From Bacteroidales bacterium (GTDB lineage: Bacteria > Bacteroidota > Bacteroidia > Bacteroidales > UBA932), in NCBI GenBank assembly GCA_017558775.1, contig JAFYTP010000087.1, forward strand, positions 1 to 46,630: a stretch of DNA of 46,630 nucleotides, read 5' to 3'. The number at the start of each line of letters is the position of its first letter. The first letter of the stretch is position 1. The notes under the pieces are model-generated. The model saw only the letters and a list, made by a program, of their open reading frames with translations, had not been told where the DNA came from and did no database searches. The translations under genes and the position numbers were made by a program. Of the stretch, positions 15,953 through 24,411 are shown one piece after another.

Positions 15953-17035
15953 ATGCGTAAATCCGATTGGTTCAACCTGATCCTGCTGGCTTTCGTGGTC
16001 GGATGCCGTTTTCACACGCCGCTCGCGGACTTTTACTCAAAGCGTATTTATCCCGTCATTTCCGCCGGTCTGTCCTTCGTCGCGTCCTGGCTTCCGTTCT
16101 CTATTGAGGAGATTGTCGTCGGCAGTTATGTGTTGGCGTTGCTCGTCATCCTGATCGTCGCAGTTGCTAAGAAACAGGGTTTCTGGCGCTGGCTCGGGAA
16201 GACGCTCCTTGCCACTTTGAGCCTGGTCGTTTGGCTGTACATCGGATGGGGGATCAATTATTTCCGGACGTCGCTCTACACCCGGATGGACGTCCAGCCG
16301 GCATCCTATGAAGCCTCGGCTTTTTCCCGTTTCCTGACGGACTATACGGTGGATTTGAATGGTTCGGCGGGGGTGCCCGCGGCCTGGGATTACTCGAAGT
16401 TGGAAGCATCCATCAAGGAGTTCTATTCGGCGAATCTCACGGACTATGGATATACGGCCCTCCGGCCTTGGCAGCATGTGAAAAAACCGCTGATAAACCC
16501 GCTGTATTCCGCTGTAGGCGTGCAGGGTTTCATGGGGCCGTTCTTCTGCGAATCCCAGCTGAACCTGGATCTCCGCGAGGTGGAAATCCCGTTCACGATG
16601 GCGCACGAACTTGCTCATCTTGCGGGAGTTACGAGTGAGGCGGAGGCCAATTACTGGGCTTATGTCTATTGCCGTCAGTCTGAGATTCCCGGTGTCCGCT
16701 ACAGTGGGGATTTGGCCTTGTTGCCGTATGTATCGTCCAGCGCAAGCACGCTTCTTTCCGAATCCCAGTTCGCGTTGTGGTATTCCGCCGTATCTCCCAA
16801 GGCTAAGGCCGATTATGCTGAGAATCGCGAATTCTGGGAGTCCAAGCGCATCAAGGTCATCGACAGCATCCAGCGTTGGATGATGGACAAGTTCCTGAAG
16901 ACGAACGGCGTCGAAGAAGGCGCCAAGGATTATTACGGCGTTATCGGCATGATCATGACGCTGGACGGAAAACGGGAAGTGGAAGTCGATGCTCCTGTAA
17001 ATCGTGACAATAGCGCAATCCTGCTGGAAATCTAG
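15953..17035 (+). CDS. DUF3810 family integral-membrane protein with HELAH metallopeptidase-like motif
   Basis: A 360-residue protein with three hydrophobic helices in the first 115 residues and a large soluble part after them. The soluble part contains VEIPFTMAHELAHLAGVTSE, an HExxH zinc site, with SEAEANY downstream offering a possible third ligand. This matches the DUF3810 family, widespread in Bacteroidota and predicted to be membrane zinc peptidases of unknown substrate. The PFTMAHE context is well conserved, suggesting the site is functional. It is transcribed divergently from rlmD and is separated by 134 AT-rich bases from the next gene, which has its own promoter. Proteolytic activity is an inference. 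Confidence 0.82.
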   Translation: MRKSDWFNLILLAFVVGCRFHTPLADFYSKRIYPVISAGLSFVASWLPFSIEEIVVGSYVLALLVILIVAVAKKQGFWRWLGKTLLATLSLVVWLYIGWGINYFRTSLYTRMDVQPASYEASAFSRFLTDYTVDLNGSAGVPAAWDYSKLEASIKEFYSANLTDYGYTALRPWQHVKKPLINPLYSAVGVQGFMGPFFCESQLNLDLREVEIPFTMAHELAHLAGVTSEAEANYWAYVYCRQSEIPGVRYSGDLALLPYVSSSASTLLSESQFALWYSAVSPKAKADYAENREFWESKRIKVIDSIQRWMMDKFLKTNGVEEGAKDYYGVIGMIMTLDGKREVEVDAPVNRDNSAILLEI

Positions 17036-17143
17036 TTTTTCCTTAAATCTGGCCGAAGGGGGATTGTTTCCTATGTGTAAGTTAACATAATATAAATTGT
17101 GTAACAAAAGTAGTAATAATAGTATAAAGAAGAAAATTTTTCG

Positions 17144-17151
17144 TATTTTTG
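17144..17151 (+). promoter_or_regulatory. Promoter -7 element before the 17170 lipoprotein gene
   Basis: TATTTTTG at 17144-17151 in a very AT-rich gap (17036-17169). The -33 box is not clear. It gives a leader of about 12 bases. Confidence 0.5.
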
Positions 17152-17169
17152 CACAAATGAAAGCCACAT

Positions 17170-18315
17170 ATGGATAGGATTCGCATTTATATCGCAGGCC
17201 TTCTGACGACTGCCACGCTGATTGTCGCGGCCGGTTGCAAAGTTGACAACCGGTATAATCTGGAAAACCTGGACGCTGAAGCTACCGTACTGAAAGGCAC
17301 CACTTTTCCGATTGGCAACCTGAAACCTCTTTATCTGCGTGACTTTCTCAAATTGGACGGCGAATACATCGTCACGGACGAAAACGGCGATTATCGCGTA
17401 CGTTTCAACACGGATTCCTTCCCGTTTTATGTGACGGCCCCTCCTGCAGTCGGCCAGGACCTTACTTACGAATTCGAGCCGCTTCAGTATGAAATGGCCG
17501 ATTTGTCCGCGATGTTCTCCGATGCCGGCCAGAATCTTGTCGCAGAACTCACCGAACTGGAGATCGGTCTTCATGTCAATAGCGGCGTTCCCGCCGTGTT
17601 TTCGTTCGATGCGGTCTTGGAAACGGCCAAGGGCAATCAGCCCCTGCGCAAGTATTCTCTTGATGCCCTGCCTGTCAGCTATGGAAAGACGGATTTCATC
17701 CTGAACCTGACTGGAACCGGTGTGCGTAACGACGTGATTTACAAGCAGATACGGGATATTGACAAGATTCTGAGCCCGATTCCTGATGCGCTGAAAATCA
17801 ATGACTTAAAGGTCTTTATGGACCAGGAACAGCTGGCCCTGCTGGAACCCGGGAAGGAATATGAGGTATCCGGTTCTGCATCGGTGGACACTCCCCTTTC
17901 CTTCACGGCCGATTCCCAGTTGGACCTGTCCCAGCCGATTGATTATGAATTGAATCTTGACGTGATCGGCCTCAAGAAAGCGGTTCTCAAGATGAACGTC
18001 ACCAATTCCATTCCCCTGGCTTTCTCTGCGGAGGTTCAGGCTCTGGACGGTTCTGGGAACGTCATCCAGGACATCTCCGCAAAGACGGATATTCCGATTG
18101 CCGCCGGCACCATTGACAAACCCGCGAAGACGGATGTCACGGTGACGCTGACCACCGGCGGAGACCTGCGTTTCAAGGGCCTGGTCCTGCACCTGTCCGC
18201 AAAATCCAACGCGCAGGTGGCTGGCACTCATCTCAACCAGGCGCAGGGGCTGGAATTCCGGGACTTGGTCCTTTCCCTCCCGGACGGTGTCCAAGTAAAA
18301 CTGGATTTGAACTAA
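17170..18315 (+). CDS. Lipoprotein of unknown family, beta-rich
   Basis: A 381-residue protein with a lipoprotein signal: hydrophobic stretch followed by lipobox VAAGC, Cys 23 being the likely lipidated residue. It is therefore anchored in the inner or outer membrane facing the periplasm or surface. The mature part has no motif I recognise. It is rich in alternating hydrophobic/polar residues (predicted beta sandwiches), with two similar-looking halves, e.g. LTELEIGLHVNSGVPAVFSF and LKMNVTNSIPLAFSAEV, suggesting repeated Ig-like or LEA-like units. It lies 19 bases upstream of the DUF5723 gene, so the pair is co-transcribed. A shared outer-membrane function is inferred from that pairing. Confidence 0.75.
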   Translation: MDRIRIYIAGLLTTATLIVAAGCKVDNRYNLENLDAEATVLKGTTFPIGNLKPLYLRDFLKLDGEYIVTDENGDYRVRFNTDSFPFYVTAPPAVGQDLTYEFEPLQYEMADLSAMFSDAGQNLVAELTELEIGLHVNSGVPAVFSFDAVLETAKGNQPLRKYSLDALPVSYGKTDFILNLTGTGVRNDVIYKQIRDIDKILSPIPDALKINDLKVFMDQEQLALLEPGKEYEVSGSASVDTPLSFTADSQLDLSQPIDYELNLDVIGLKKAVLKMNVTNSIPLAFSAEVQALDGSGNVIQDISAKTDIPIAAGTIDKPAKTDVTVTLTTGGDLRFKGLVLHLSAKSNAQVAGTHLNQAQGLEFRDLVLSLPDGVQVKLDLN

Positions 18316-18334
18316 CCACGTAAACTATAAACTT

Positions 18335-19789
18335 ATGAAAAAGGTATTCGCCCTGTTCCTGTCCGGGTTGCTTGCCCTCGGCGCCTCCTCGAGCCTGTTC
18401 TCGCAGGACTTCGAGACCGGCTATTTCCTGGGTGGGAATCCCTATGCCTTCCGGCTGAATCCGGCTTTCCAGTCCGAGCGCGGCATCTTTTCCATCGGCC
18501 TGGGCCAGACCGGTCTCGGGACATGGAGTAATCTGGGAATCAGCACGTTGCTCTATCCTTCCGCCGACGGCCGTTCGTTGTATACATTTATGAATGACAA
18601 CGTCTCCTCGGCGGAATTCCTGAGAAAGATCAAGTCCCGCAACAGCGTGGACCTGGATATGAACGTCAACCTGCTGACCGTTGGATTCTGGTCGAACAAC
18701 TCTTTTTTCACCATCGACTTTAACGTCCGCAGTCTCAATGGCGTCGGAGTCCCCTACGACTTGTTCCGATTCCTGAAAGAGGGCACCCAGAATGTCACCT
18801 CCTTCGACCTTTCGGGGACGGGATTCCGCTCCAAGACCTTCGCGGAGGCCGCTGTCGGTTGGAGCCGCCGTTTCGGAACGGTCAGCGTTGGCGCCCGCAC
18901 CAAGGTGCTTGTCGGCCTGCTGGAAGCGGAAGCCCAGATGAAGAATCTGAAGATGACCTTGAACGAGGACAAGTGGGAAGTGCGCGGACAGGGAGAGCTG
19001 AGAGCCTCCTCCCCTGCCCTCCGTCTCCCCAAGGACGAAAACGGCGAATTGTATCTGGATGACCTGGAATTCTTTGATGGAAAGATCGGCCCTGCCGGAT
19101 ACGGTGCCGCCGTGGATCTGGGTGTCAGTTGGGACGCCCTGCCGTACCTGACCGTTTCCGCGGCCATCCTGGATCTCGGAACCATCCGCTGGAACCGGGA
19201 AATCGTCGGCCAGACGCCGGAGACCGGTTATACCTGGACGCCTTCGGAGGAGCCTGTCGATGGGGGCGGCGACGCCATCGACCGTGAACTTGAAGAGGCG
19301 GGAGACGCCCTTGCCGGGCTGTTCCGTTTCAAGGATATTTCCGGCGCCGGCAATGCTGCCTTCGAGATGCTCCCCTTCCGGGTCAATCTGGGCGCGGAGT
19401 TCCGGATGCCGTTCTATGAGCGCTTGTCCGTCGGCGCGCTTTACACTGGCCGTGCCGGCAATATCTATGCGCGTCACACGTGTCGTTTCTCGCTGAACTG
19501 GAATCCGGCGGATTGGTTCAGCATGTCCACGACAACCACGCTCAACAAGCTGGGCGAAAGCTTCGGATTCGCCCTCAACCTGCATCCGGCCGGTGTCAAT
19601 CTGGTGGTCGGATGCGACTATATCCCCTTCAGTGTCGTGAGCATCGCTCCCTTGATCGATGATATCCCCGCTAAATATGAACGTTACGCAGTGATTCCCG
19701 CGAACCGCATGAACATGAATCTGTACATTTCCCTGAACCTGGCTTTAGGGAGAAGACATCTGGACCATGCGCGCCGGATCCTGTATTAA
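18335..19789 (+). CDS. DUF5723-like outer-membrane beta-barrel protein
   Basis: A 484-residue protein with a Sec signal peptide (LFLSGLLALGASSSLFSQ, cut near residue 24). The mature N-terminus, GYFLGGNPYAFRLNPAFQSE, and the following amphipathic strands fit the DUF5723 family, which resembles PorV/FadL-type barrels common in Bacteroidota. Long alternating-residue strands continue to the end (FSLNWNPADWFSMSTTTTLN, GVNLVVGCDYIPFSVVSIAP). There is no type IX C-terminal signal. It follows the unknown lipoprotein by 19 bases and precedes the YghO-like gene by 15, so it is in the same operon. Assignment to DUF5723 is by pattern recall, not search. Transport or secretion role is unknown. Confidence 0.72.
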   Translation: MKKVFALFLSGLLALGASSSLFSQDFETGYFLGGNPYAFRLNPAFQSERGIFSIGLGQTGLGTWSNLGISTLLYPSADGRSLYTFMNDNVSSAEFLRKIKSRNSVDLDMNVNLLTVGFWSNNSFFTIDFNVRSLNGVGVPYDLFRFLKEGTQNVTSFDLSGTGFRSKTFAEAAVGWSRRFGTVSVGARTKVLVGLLEAEAQMKNLKMTLNEDKWEVRGQGELRASSPALRLPKDENGELYLDDLEFFDGKIGPAGYGAAVDLGVSWDALPYLTVSAAILDLGTIRWNREIVGQTPETGYTWTPSEEPVDGGGDAIDRELEEAGDALAGLFRFKDISGAGNAAFEMLPFRVNLGAEFRMPFYERLSVGALYTGRAGNIYARHTCRFSLNWNPADWFSMSTTTTLNKLGESFGFALNLHPAGVNLVVGCDYIPFSVVSIAPLIDDIPAKYERYAVIPANRMNMNLYISLNLALGRRHLDHARRILY

Positions 19790-19804
19790 AACCATCATAG
19801 TACT

Positions 19805-20938
19805 ATGCCTGTAACCGTTAAGACTGTTCAAACACGAAGCGAACTCAAGGCCTTCGTCAAGTTCCCGTTGAAGCTTTATAAGGATTGCCCTCACTATGTG
19901 CCGGGCCTCTATGTGGACGAAATGTCCGCTTTGGATCCGAAAAAGAATCCGATGGCCAAGTATTCCAAGTTCGAGAAGTTCTTGGCATACAATGAGAAAG
20001 GAGAGGTCGTGGGCCGTGTCGCCGCCATCATCAACGAGATCGCCAACCGCGACTGGAACCATGCCGAGGTCCGTTTCGGCTGGATTGATTTCATCGACGA
20101 CAAGGAAGTGTCCAAGGCGCTCATCGACGCGGTCATCGCTTTCGGTAAGAAGTATGGGATGACACAGCTTTCCGGCCCGCTCGGCTTCACCGATTTTGAC
20201 AATGAAGGCTGTGTTGTGGAAGGCTTCGATGACATCAGTTCCTTCAATCTGAAATACAATTACGCGTACTATAAGGACCATTTCGATGCCCTCGGTCTCG
20301 GCAAGGTCAATGACTGGCTGGAGTACCGTATCTTCGTCCCGGAGCAGGTTCCGGAGAAGGTTTCCCGCGCTGCCGCAATCGTGCAGGAGCGCTATGGTCT
20401 GCACATCCGCCGCATCACCAAGCGGCAGGTGAAGAAGGAAAACTACGGCCGGAAAATCTTCGACTTGATTAACAAAGCCTATTGCCACTTGTTTGATTTT
20501 ACGGTGCTCCCGGATGATGTCATCGACAGTTATGTGGATACTTACCTTGGATTGGTCGACCTCCGGTACATCACCCTGGTGGAAGATGCGAATGACAGGC
20601 TGGTCGCAGTGTCTCTCACGATGCCGTCCATCGCGCATGCGGCGCAGAAGTCCGGTGGCTATCTGCTTCCCCTTGGCTGGTGGCAACTGCTCAAATCGAC
20701 CTATATCAAGCATGAGGAAGCCCTTGAACTGCTGATGATTGCCGTTGATCCGGAATACCGGAACCGGGGCGTCCATTCCATCATCTTCAACGACCTGATC
20801 CCGATGCTTATCAAGGGCGGCTTCAAATACGGCGAATCCAACGCCGAGATGGAGACCAACAACAGCGTTCAGAACCTCTGGAACCTGTACGAGAAAGAGT
20901 TCAAGCGCCGTCGGCGCGTCTTCAGCAAGGAGATCTAG
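19805..20938 (+). CDS. GNAT-fold N-acetyltransferase-like protein (YghO-like)
   Basis: A 377-residue cytoplasmic protein. The N-terminal half has KLYKDCPHYVPGLYVDEMSA and GRVAAIINEIANRDWNHAEVRFGWIDF pieces typical of the YghO-like group found widely in Bacteroidota. The C-terminal half has a GNAT acetyl-CoA loop region: ELLMIAVDPEYRNRGVHSII, with R-N-R-G in the place of Q/RxxGxG/A. The sequence looks like two tandem GNAT domains. Substrate is unknown; relatives are often found with lipid genes. It ends three bases before rarA. Annotated elsewhere only as hypothetical or GNAT. Confidence 0.75.
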   Translation: MPVTVKTVQTRSELKAFVKFPLKLYKDCPHYVPGLYVDEMSALDPKKNPMAKYSKFEKFLAYNEKGEVVGRVAAIINEIANRDWNHAEVRFGWIDFIDDKEVSKALIDAVIAFGKKYGMTQLSGPLGFTDFDNEGCVVEGFDDISSFNLKYNYAYYKDHFDALGLGKVNDWLEYRIFVPEQVPEKVSRAAAIVQERYGLHIRRITKRQVKKENYGRKIFDLINKAYCHLFDFTVLPDDVIDSYVDTYLGLVDLRYITLVEDANDRLVAVSLTMPSIAHAAQKSGGYLLPLGWWQLLKSTYIKHEEALELLMIAVDPEYRNRGVHSIIFNDLIPMLIKGGFKYGESNAEMETNNSVQNLWNLYEKEFKRRRRVFSKEI

Positions 20939-20941
20939 CCC

Positions 20942-22243
20942 ATGTCCGCATCAAGTTCCATGCTCCCTCCCCTGCCGGAGCGGATGCGTCCCAAGTCCCT
21001 GGACCAGTATGTCGGCCAACGGCATCTGGTGGGTGACGGGTGCGTCCTCCGGAAGATGATCGAGAGCGGGAACCTTTCCTCCTTCATCCTTTGGGGGCCT
21101 CCCGGCGTGGGCAAGACCACATTGGCCCATATCATCGCGGAGACGATGGACCGGGAGTTCTATACCCTGTCCGCCGTCGCTTCCGGCGTGAAGGATGTCC
21201 GGGACGTGTTCGACAAGGCCCGGAAAGGCGGTCTTTTCAACCAGAAAGGTGCGCCGATCCTGTTCATCGACGAAATCCACCGCTTCAACAAGGCCCAGCA
21301 GGACGCCCTGCTCGGGGCCGTGGAAAATGGTACCATCGTCCTGATCGGTGCGACGACGGAGAATCCCTCTTTCGAGGTCATCACTCCCCTCTTGTCCCGC
21401 TGCCAGGTCTTTGTGCTGAAATCATTGGAACGCAATGATTTACAGACGCTTCTGGACCGTGCGCTGCAGGAGGATGTCTTATTGAAGGACAAGGATATCC
21501 AGCTTGTCGAGACCGATGCCTTGATGCGGTATAGCGGTGGGGATGCCCGTAAGCTCTTGAATGTCCTGGAGATTGTGGTGGACTCCTTTGCGGGGCGCTC
21601 CCCCATTGTCATCGACAATAAAACTGTCACGGAGAGCATCCAGGAGAACATGGCCATCTATGACAAGGACGGGGAGATGCACTACGACATCATATCGGCC
21701 TTTATCAAGAGCATCCGCGGGTCCGACCCGAATGCGGCCATCTACTACCTGGCCCGGATGATCGATGGCGGCGAGGATCCCCTCTTCATCGCCCGTCGGC
21801 TTTGCTTGTCGGCCTCCGAGGACGTGGGCTTGGCGAATCCGAACGCGCTCCTGCTGGCCAACGCTTGTTTCGAGGTGGTTTCCAAGATTGGGATGCCGGA
21901 AGGCCGGATTCCTTTGGCGGAGACGACGGTCTATCTGGCTTCCTCTCCCAAGAGTAACGGCTCGTATATGGCCATAGAAAAGGCGCTGGCGCTCGTCAAG
22001 GAGACGGGGAATCTCTCTGTACCGCTCCCCATCCGGAACGCGCCTACGCAGCTGATGAAGGACCTCAATTACAGCGACGGATACAAGTACGCCCACGACT
22101 ACCCCGGGCATTTCGCCGACATGGAGTTCCTCCCAGAGGAAATCAAGGGTACCGTCTTCTACGACCCGCAACTCAACAAGCACGAAAACGTCCTCCGCGC
22201 CTATCTCGAGGCCTGTTGGCCAAAGTATTACCCTAAGAAATAG
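20942..22243 (+). CDS. rarA: Replication-associated recombination protein A (AAA+ ATPase)
   Basis: A clamp-loader-like AAA+ ATPase that acts at stalled replication forks (RarA/MgsA, relative of eukaryotic WRNIP1). The 433-residue product has the N-terminal PLPERMRPKSLDQYVGQRHL, Walker A GPPGVGKTT (residues 52-60), Walker B ILFIDE (106-111), sensor 1 LIGATTENPSFEV and a C-terminal tetramerisation region with FIARRLCLSASEDVGLANPN, diagnostic of RarA. Length fits. It starts three bases after the acetyltransferase gene and ends only six bases from the convergent tamL stop, with no obvious terminator between. Confidence 0.96.
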   Translation: MSASSSMLPPLPERMRPKSLDQYVGQRHLVGDGCVLRKMIESGNLSSFILWGPPGVGKTTLAHIIAETMDREFYTLSAVASGVKDVRDVFDKARKGGLFNQKGAPILFIDEIHRFNKAQQDALLGAVENGTIVLIGATTENPSFEVITPLLSRCQVFVLKSLERNDLQTLLDRALQEDVLLKDKDIQLVETDALMRYSGGDARKLLNVLEIVVDSFAGRSPIVIDNKTVTESIQENMAIYDKDGEMHYDIISAFIKSIRGSDPNAAIYYLARMIDGGEDPLFIARRLCLSASEDVGLANPNALLLANACFEVVSKIGMPEGRIPLAETTVYLASSPKSNGSYMAIEKALALVKETGNLSVPLPIRNAPTQLMKDLNYSDGYKYAHDYPGHFADMEFLPEEIKGTVFYDPQLNKHENVLRAYLEACWPKYYPKK

Positions 22244-22249
22244 TTTTTC

Positions 22250-24349
22250 CTAGAAAGGATAGCCGACACCGAAGTGGACGGCAAAATTGTCGCGCTTCAG
22301 CCAGTCGGCGGGGCCGATCAGGCGTTTGTCCGCGGGCCGGCAGGGCTCGTAGACCTTGGTGCCCATGTCGATGCGGACGAGGATGAAGTCCAGGTTCACG
22401 CGGATGCCCATTCCCCAGTCGGCAGCGATGGTTTCGAAGGAGAAGTTGCTGCCCGAGAACCACTCGTTTTTCCGCAGGTCCCAGACGTTACCGACATCCG
22501 CGAAGAGCGCACCTTCCAGCTTCCAGACGATCGGGAAGCGGTATTCGATGTTGGCTTCCAGCTTGAAGTCGCCGGTCTGGCTGGGAATCAGGAAGTACTC
22601 ATAGGGCTCCACGTTGCCCGGTCCCAGGGCGCGGGCCTGCCAGCCGCGCATGCTGTTCGCGCCGCCGGCGTAGAACTGCTTTTCAAACGGGACGGTGGTG
22701 GAGTTGCCGTAGCCGTAGCCGGCGCCGACCAGGAAGCGGAGGGCCACCGCCTGCATATCATCGCCGAAGCGGATGGTCTGGCCCAGCTGCAGTTCACCGC
22801 GGACATACTGGGCGTACGGAACGTTCCAGACGGTGTGCTGCCCCGTCCGTTCGTCAATAGGCATCGCGGAATTGAACAGGCTGACGACGTTGCCGGACAC
22901 GTCAAAATTGAGACGGCCGTACCGGTACGAGCGCTTGGGAATGGCAGATGCGTCCGTCGTGTAGTACAGCATGCCGCCCACGCCCAGATCGAAGTGGTTC
23001 GAGAAGGCGTTCATGAGGAACAGGTCCTCCAGCAGCCGCTCCTCGAATTCGGGAGAGACGGTGAACAGGCGGACGATATTGGCCTGGAAGGGATAGAACT
23101 GATAAAAGAAGTTCCTGCCCATGCTGCCGGTATAGCCGAAGTCCGTCGTGATCATCATCCGTTTGTACTCCGGACGGTCCTGGTAGCTGAAACCGAGGGA
23201 AAGGTCCGTATGCGGGAGGTTCGGGCCGCGGAACAACCGGTTCGGAAGGCCGATAAGCTTAGGAATGCGGAGGCTTGAGGTGATGCTGAACTCCGTGGAG
23301 CGGACATCGTCCTTGGGCTTGAACTGGAAATTGCCCTTCAGGCCCAGGTTCAGGAGTTCTCCCCCGTGGAAGAAATTCTTGTGGTAGTAATTGAGCTGCG
23401 GCGAGATGCCGAACAGGCCGGTGGAGTTCACCGAGCCTTCGATGTTCGCCTTGAAGCCCTGGATGCCGCCGTTCAGCAGGTTGATGTCGCAGTCCACGAC
23501 GTCGTCCGACACCGGGTTCATCGTCACGTTCACGCTGTTGAAGACGTTCAAGTTCAGCAGGCGGTTGTAGGAGGCGTTCACCGCCCGTTCGCTGTAGGGC
23601 ATCCCGGGCTTCAGGACGTTCAGGTCCTCCAGGACGGATGTCCGGATGGGAATGCTTTCAGGATAGGCCAGGGTGACCTTGCCGATGGTGAACTTGCGGA
23701 AGGGCTTCGCCTCTTCCGGAGAGCCGTTTCGGGGATACTCCCGGATGGCCATCGTGAGGGCGGCGGTCCCGTCGTGCGAAAGGGTATCGGCCTCACAGAA
23801 ATAATAGCTCTTGTCGAAGCCGAAGTAGCCGCGGTTGCGGAAGAATTCCGCGCCGCGGACGGTCTCGCTTTCCAAGGATGCCTCGGAAAGAAACTGTCCC
23901 TCCTTGATGGTGGTGCGGCGGAGGTCCATCTCAAACTCCTTCTTGAACTCCTCATTATCAGGAAGTTCGTACTTGATAGAGCGGATAGTGTATTGGCTGC
24001 CGGGATGGACGTAATAGGTGACGTAGGCCCGGTTTTTCTTGTATTCCACTTCGCTGTGGACCTTGGATCCGTAATAGCCGATGTATTCGAGATGGTTCTC
24101 GATATTGGCGATGCTGGCGTTCATCTGCCGCTCGTCATAGAGGACGGGTGTGGAGCCGAGCGAACGGATGAAACTGCTGGGTTTCTGCGTCAGGTAGGAG
24201 GTGAGTTCCGAACTGCGAACGTCCTTGCCGTCCACTTTGACCTTGTTCTTCGCCAGGCGGTACTGGCCTTCCGGGATTCCTCGCGTCGTGCTGCAGGAAA
24301 GGACCAAAAGGCCCGCCAGGGCGGTGAGTATGAGGTTTTTGCAGTTCAT
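22250..24349 (-). CDS. tamL: Translocation and assembly module lipoprotein TamL (BamA/Omp85-family)
   Basis: A 699-residue Omp85-family protein with a lipoprotein signal: lipobox VLSC with Cys 19, a feature of the Bacteroidota TamA variant TamL. POTRA-like repeats occupy about residues 25-290 (e.g. IGYYGSKVHSEVEYKKNRAY, VHPGSQYTIRSIKYEL). The 16-stranded barrel follows, with the diagnostic FYAGGANSMRGWQARALGPG motif (RGW/RGF lid-lock) and a terminal strand ending VGYPF. It is thought to work with TamB in exporting or inserting outer-membrane proteins. Transcription is from a promoter (24355-24362) only five bases before the ATG. Divergent to the TrmH gene. Confidence 0.92.
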   Translation of the reverse strand: MNCKNLILTALAGLLVLSCSTTRGIPEGQYRLAKNKVKVDGKDVRSSELTSYLTQKPSSFIRSLGSTPVLYDERQMNASIANIENHLEYIGYYGSKVHSEVEYKKNRAYVTYYVHPGSQYTIRSIKYELPDNEEFKKEFEMDLRRTTIKEGQFLSEASLESETVRGAEFFRNRGYFGFDKSYYFCEADTLSHDGTAALTMAIREYPRNGSPEEAKPFRKFTIGKVTLAYPESIPIRTSVLEDLNVLKPGMPYSERAVNASYNRLLNLNVFNSVNVTMNPVSDDVVDCDINLLNGGIQGFKANIEGSVNSTGLFGISPQLNYYHKNFFHGGELLNLGLKGNFQFKPKDDVRSTEFSITSSLRIPKLIGLPNRLFRGPNLPHTDLSLGFSYQDRPEYKRMMITTDFGYTGSMGRNFFYQFYPFQANIVRLFTVSPEFEERLLEDLFLMNAFSNHFDLGVGGMLYYTTDASAIPKRSYRYGRLNFDVSGNVVSLFNSAMPIDERTGQHTVWNVPYAQYVRGELQLGQTIRFGDDMQAVALRFLVGAGYGYGNSTTVPFEKQFYAGGANSMRGWQARALGPGNVEPYEYFLIPSQTGDFKLEANIEYRFPIVWKLEGALFADVGNVWDLRKNEWFSGSNFSFETIAADWGMGIRVNLDFILVRIDMGTKVYEPCRPADKRLIGPADWLKRDNFAVHFGVGYPF

Positions 24350-24354
24350 TCCTA

Positions 24355-24362
24355 CAAAATTA
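24355..24362 (-). promoter_or_regulatory. Promoter -7 element of tamL, near-leaderless
   Basis: Minus-strand TAATTTTG ends five bases before the tamL ATG (24349-24347). A TTG lies 22 bases upstream (minus strand). The transcript would start at or very near the start codon. Confidence 0.65.
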
Positions 24363-24397
24363 ACACTTTTCCGCTATTAATTGACAAGAATAATAGA

Positions 24398-24405
24398 TAA
24401 CTTTG
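24398..24405 (+). promoter_or_regulatory. Promoter -7 element of the TrmH gene, near-leaderless
   Basis: TAACTTTG at 24398-24405 ends six bases before the ATG at 24412. The -33 box is weak (TTGACA lies at 24381-24386, closer than usual). The transcript is predicted to have little or no leader. Confidence 0.65.
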
Positions 24406-24411
24406 CAAGGT

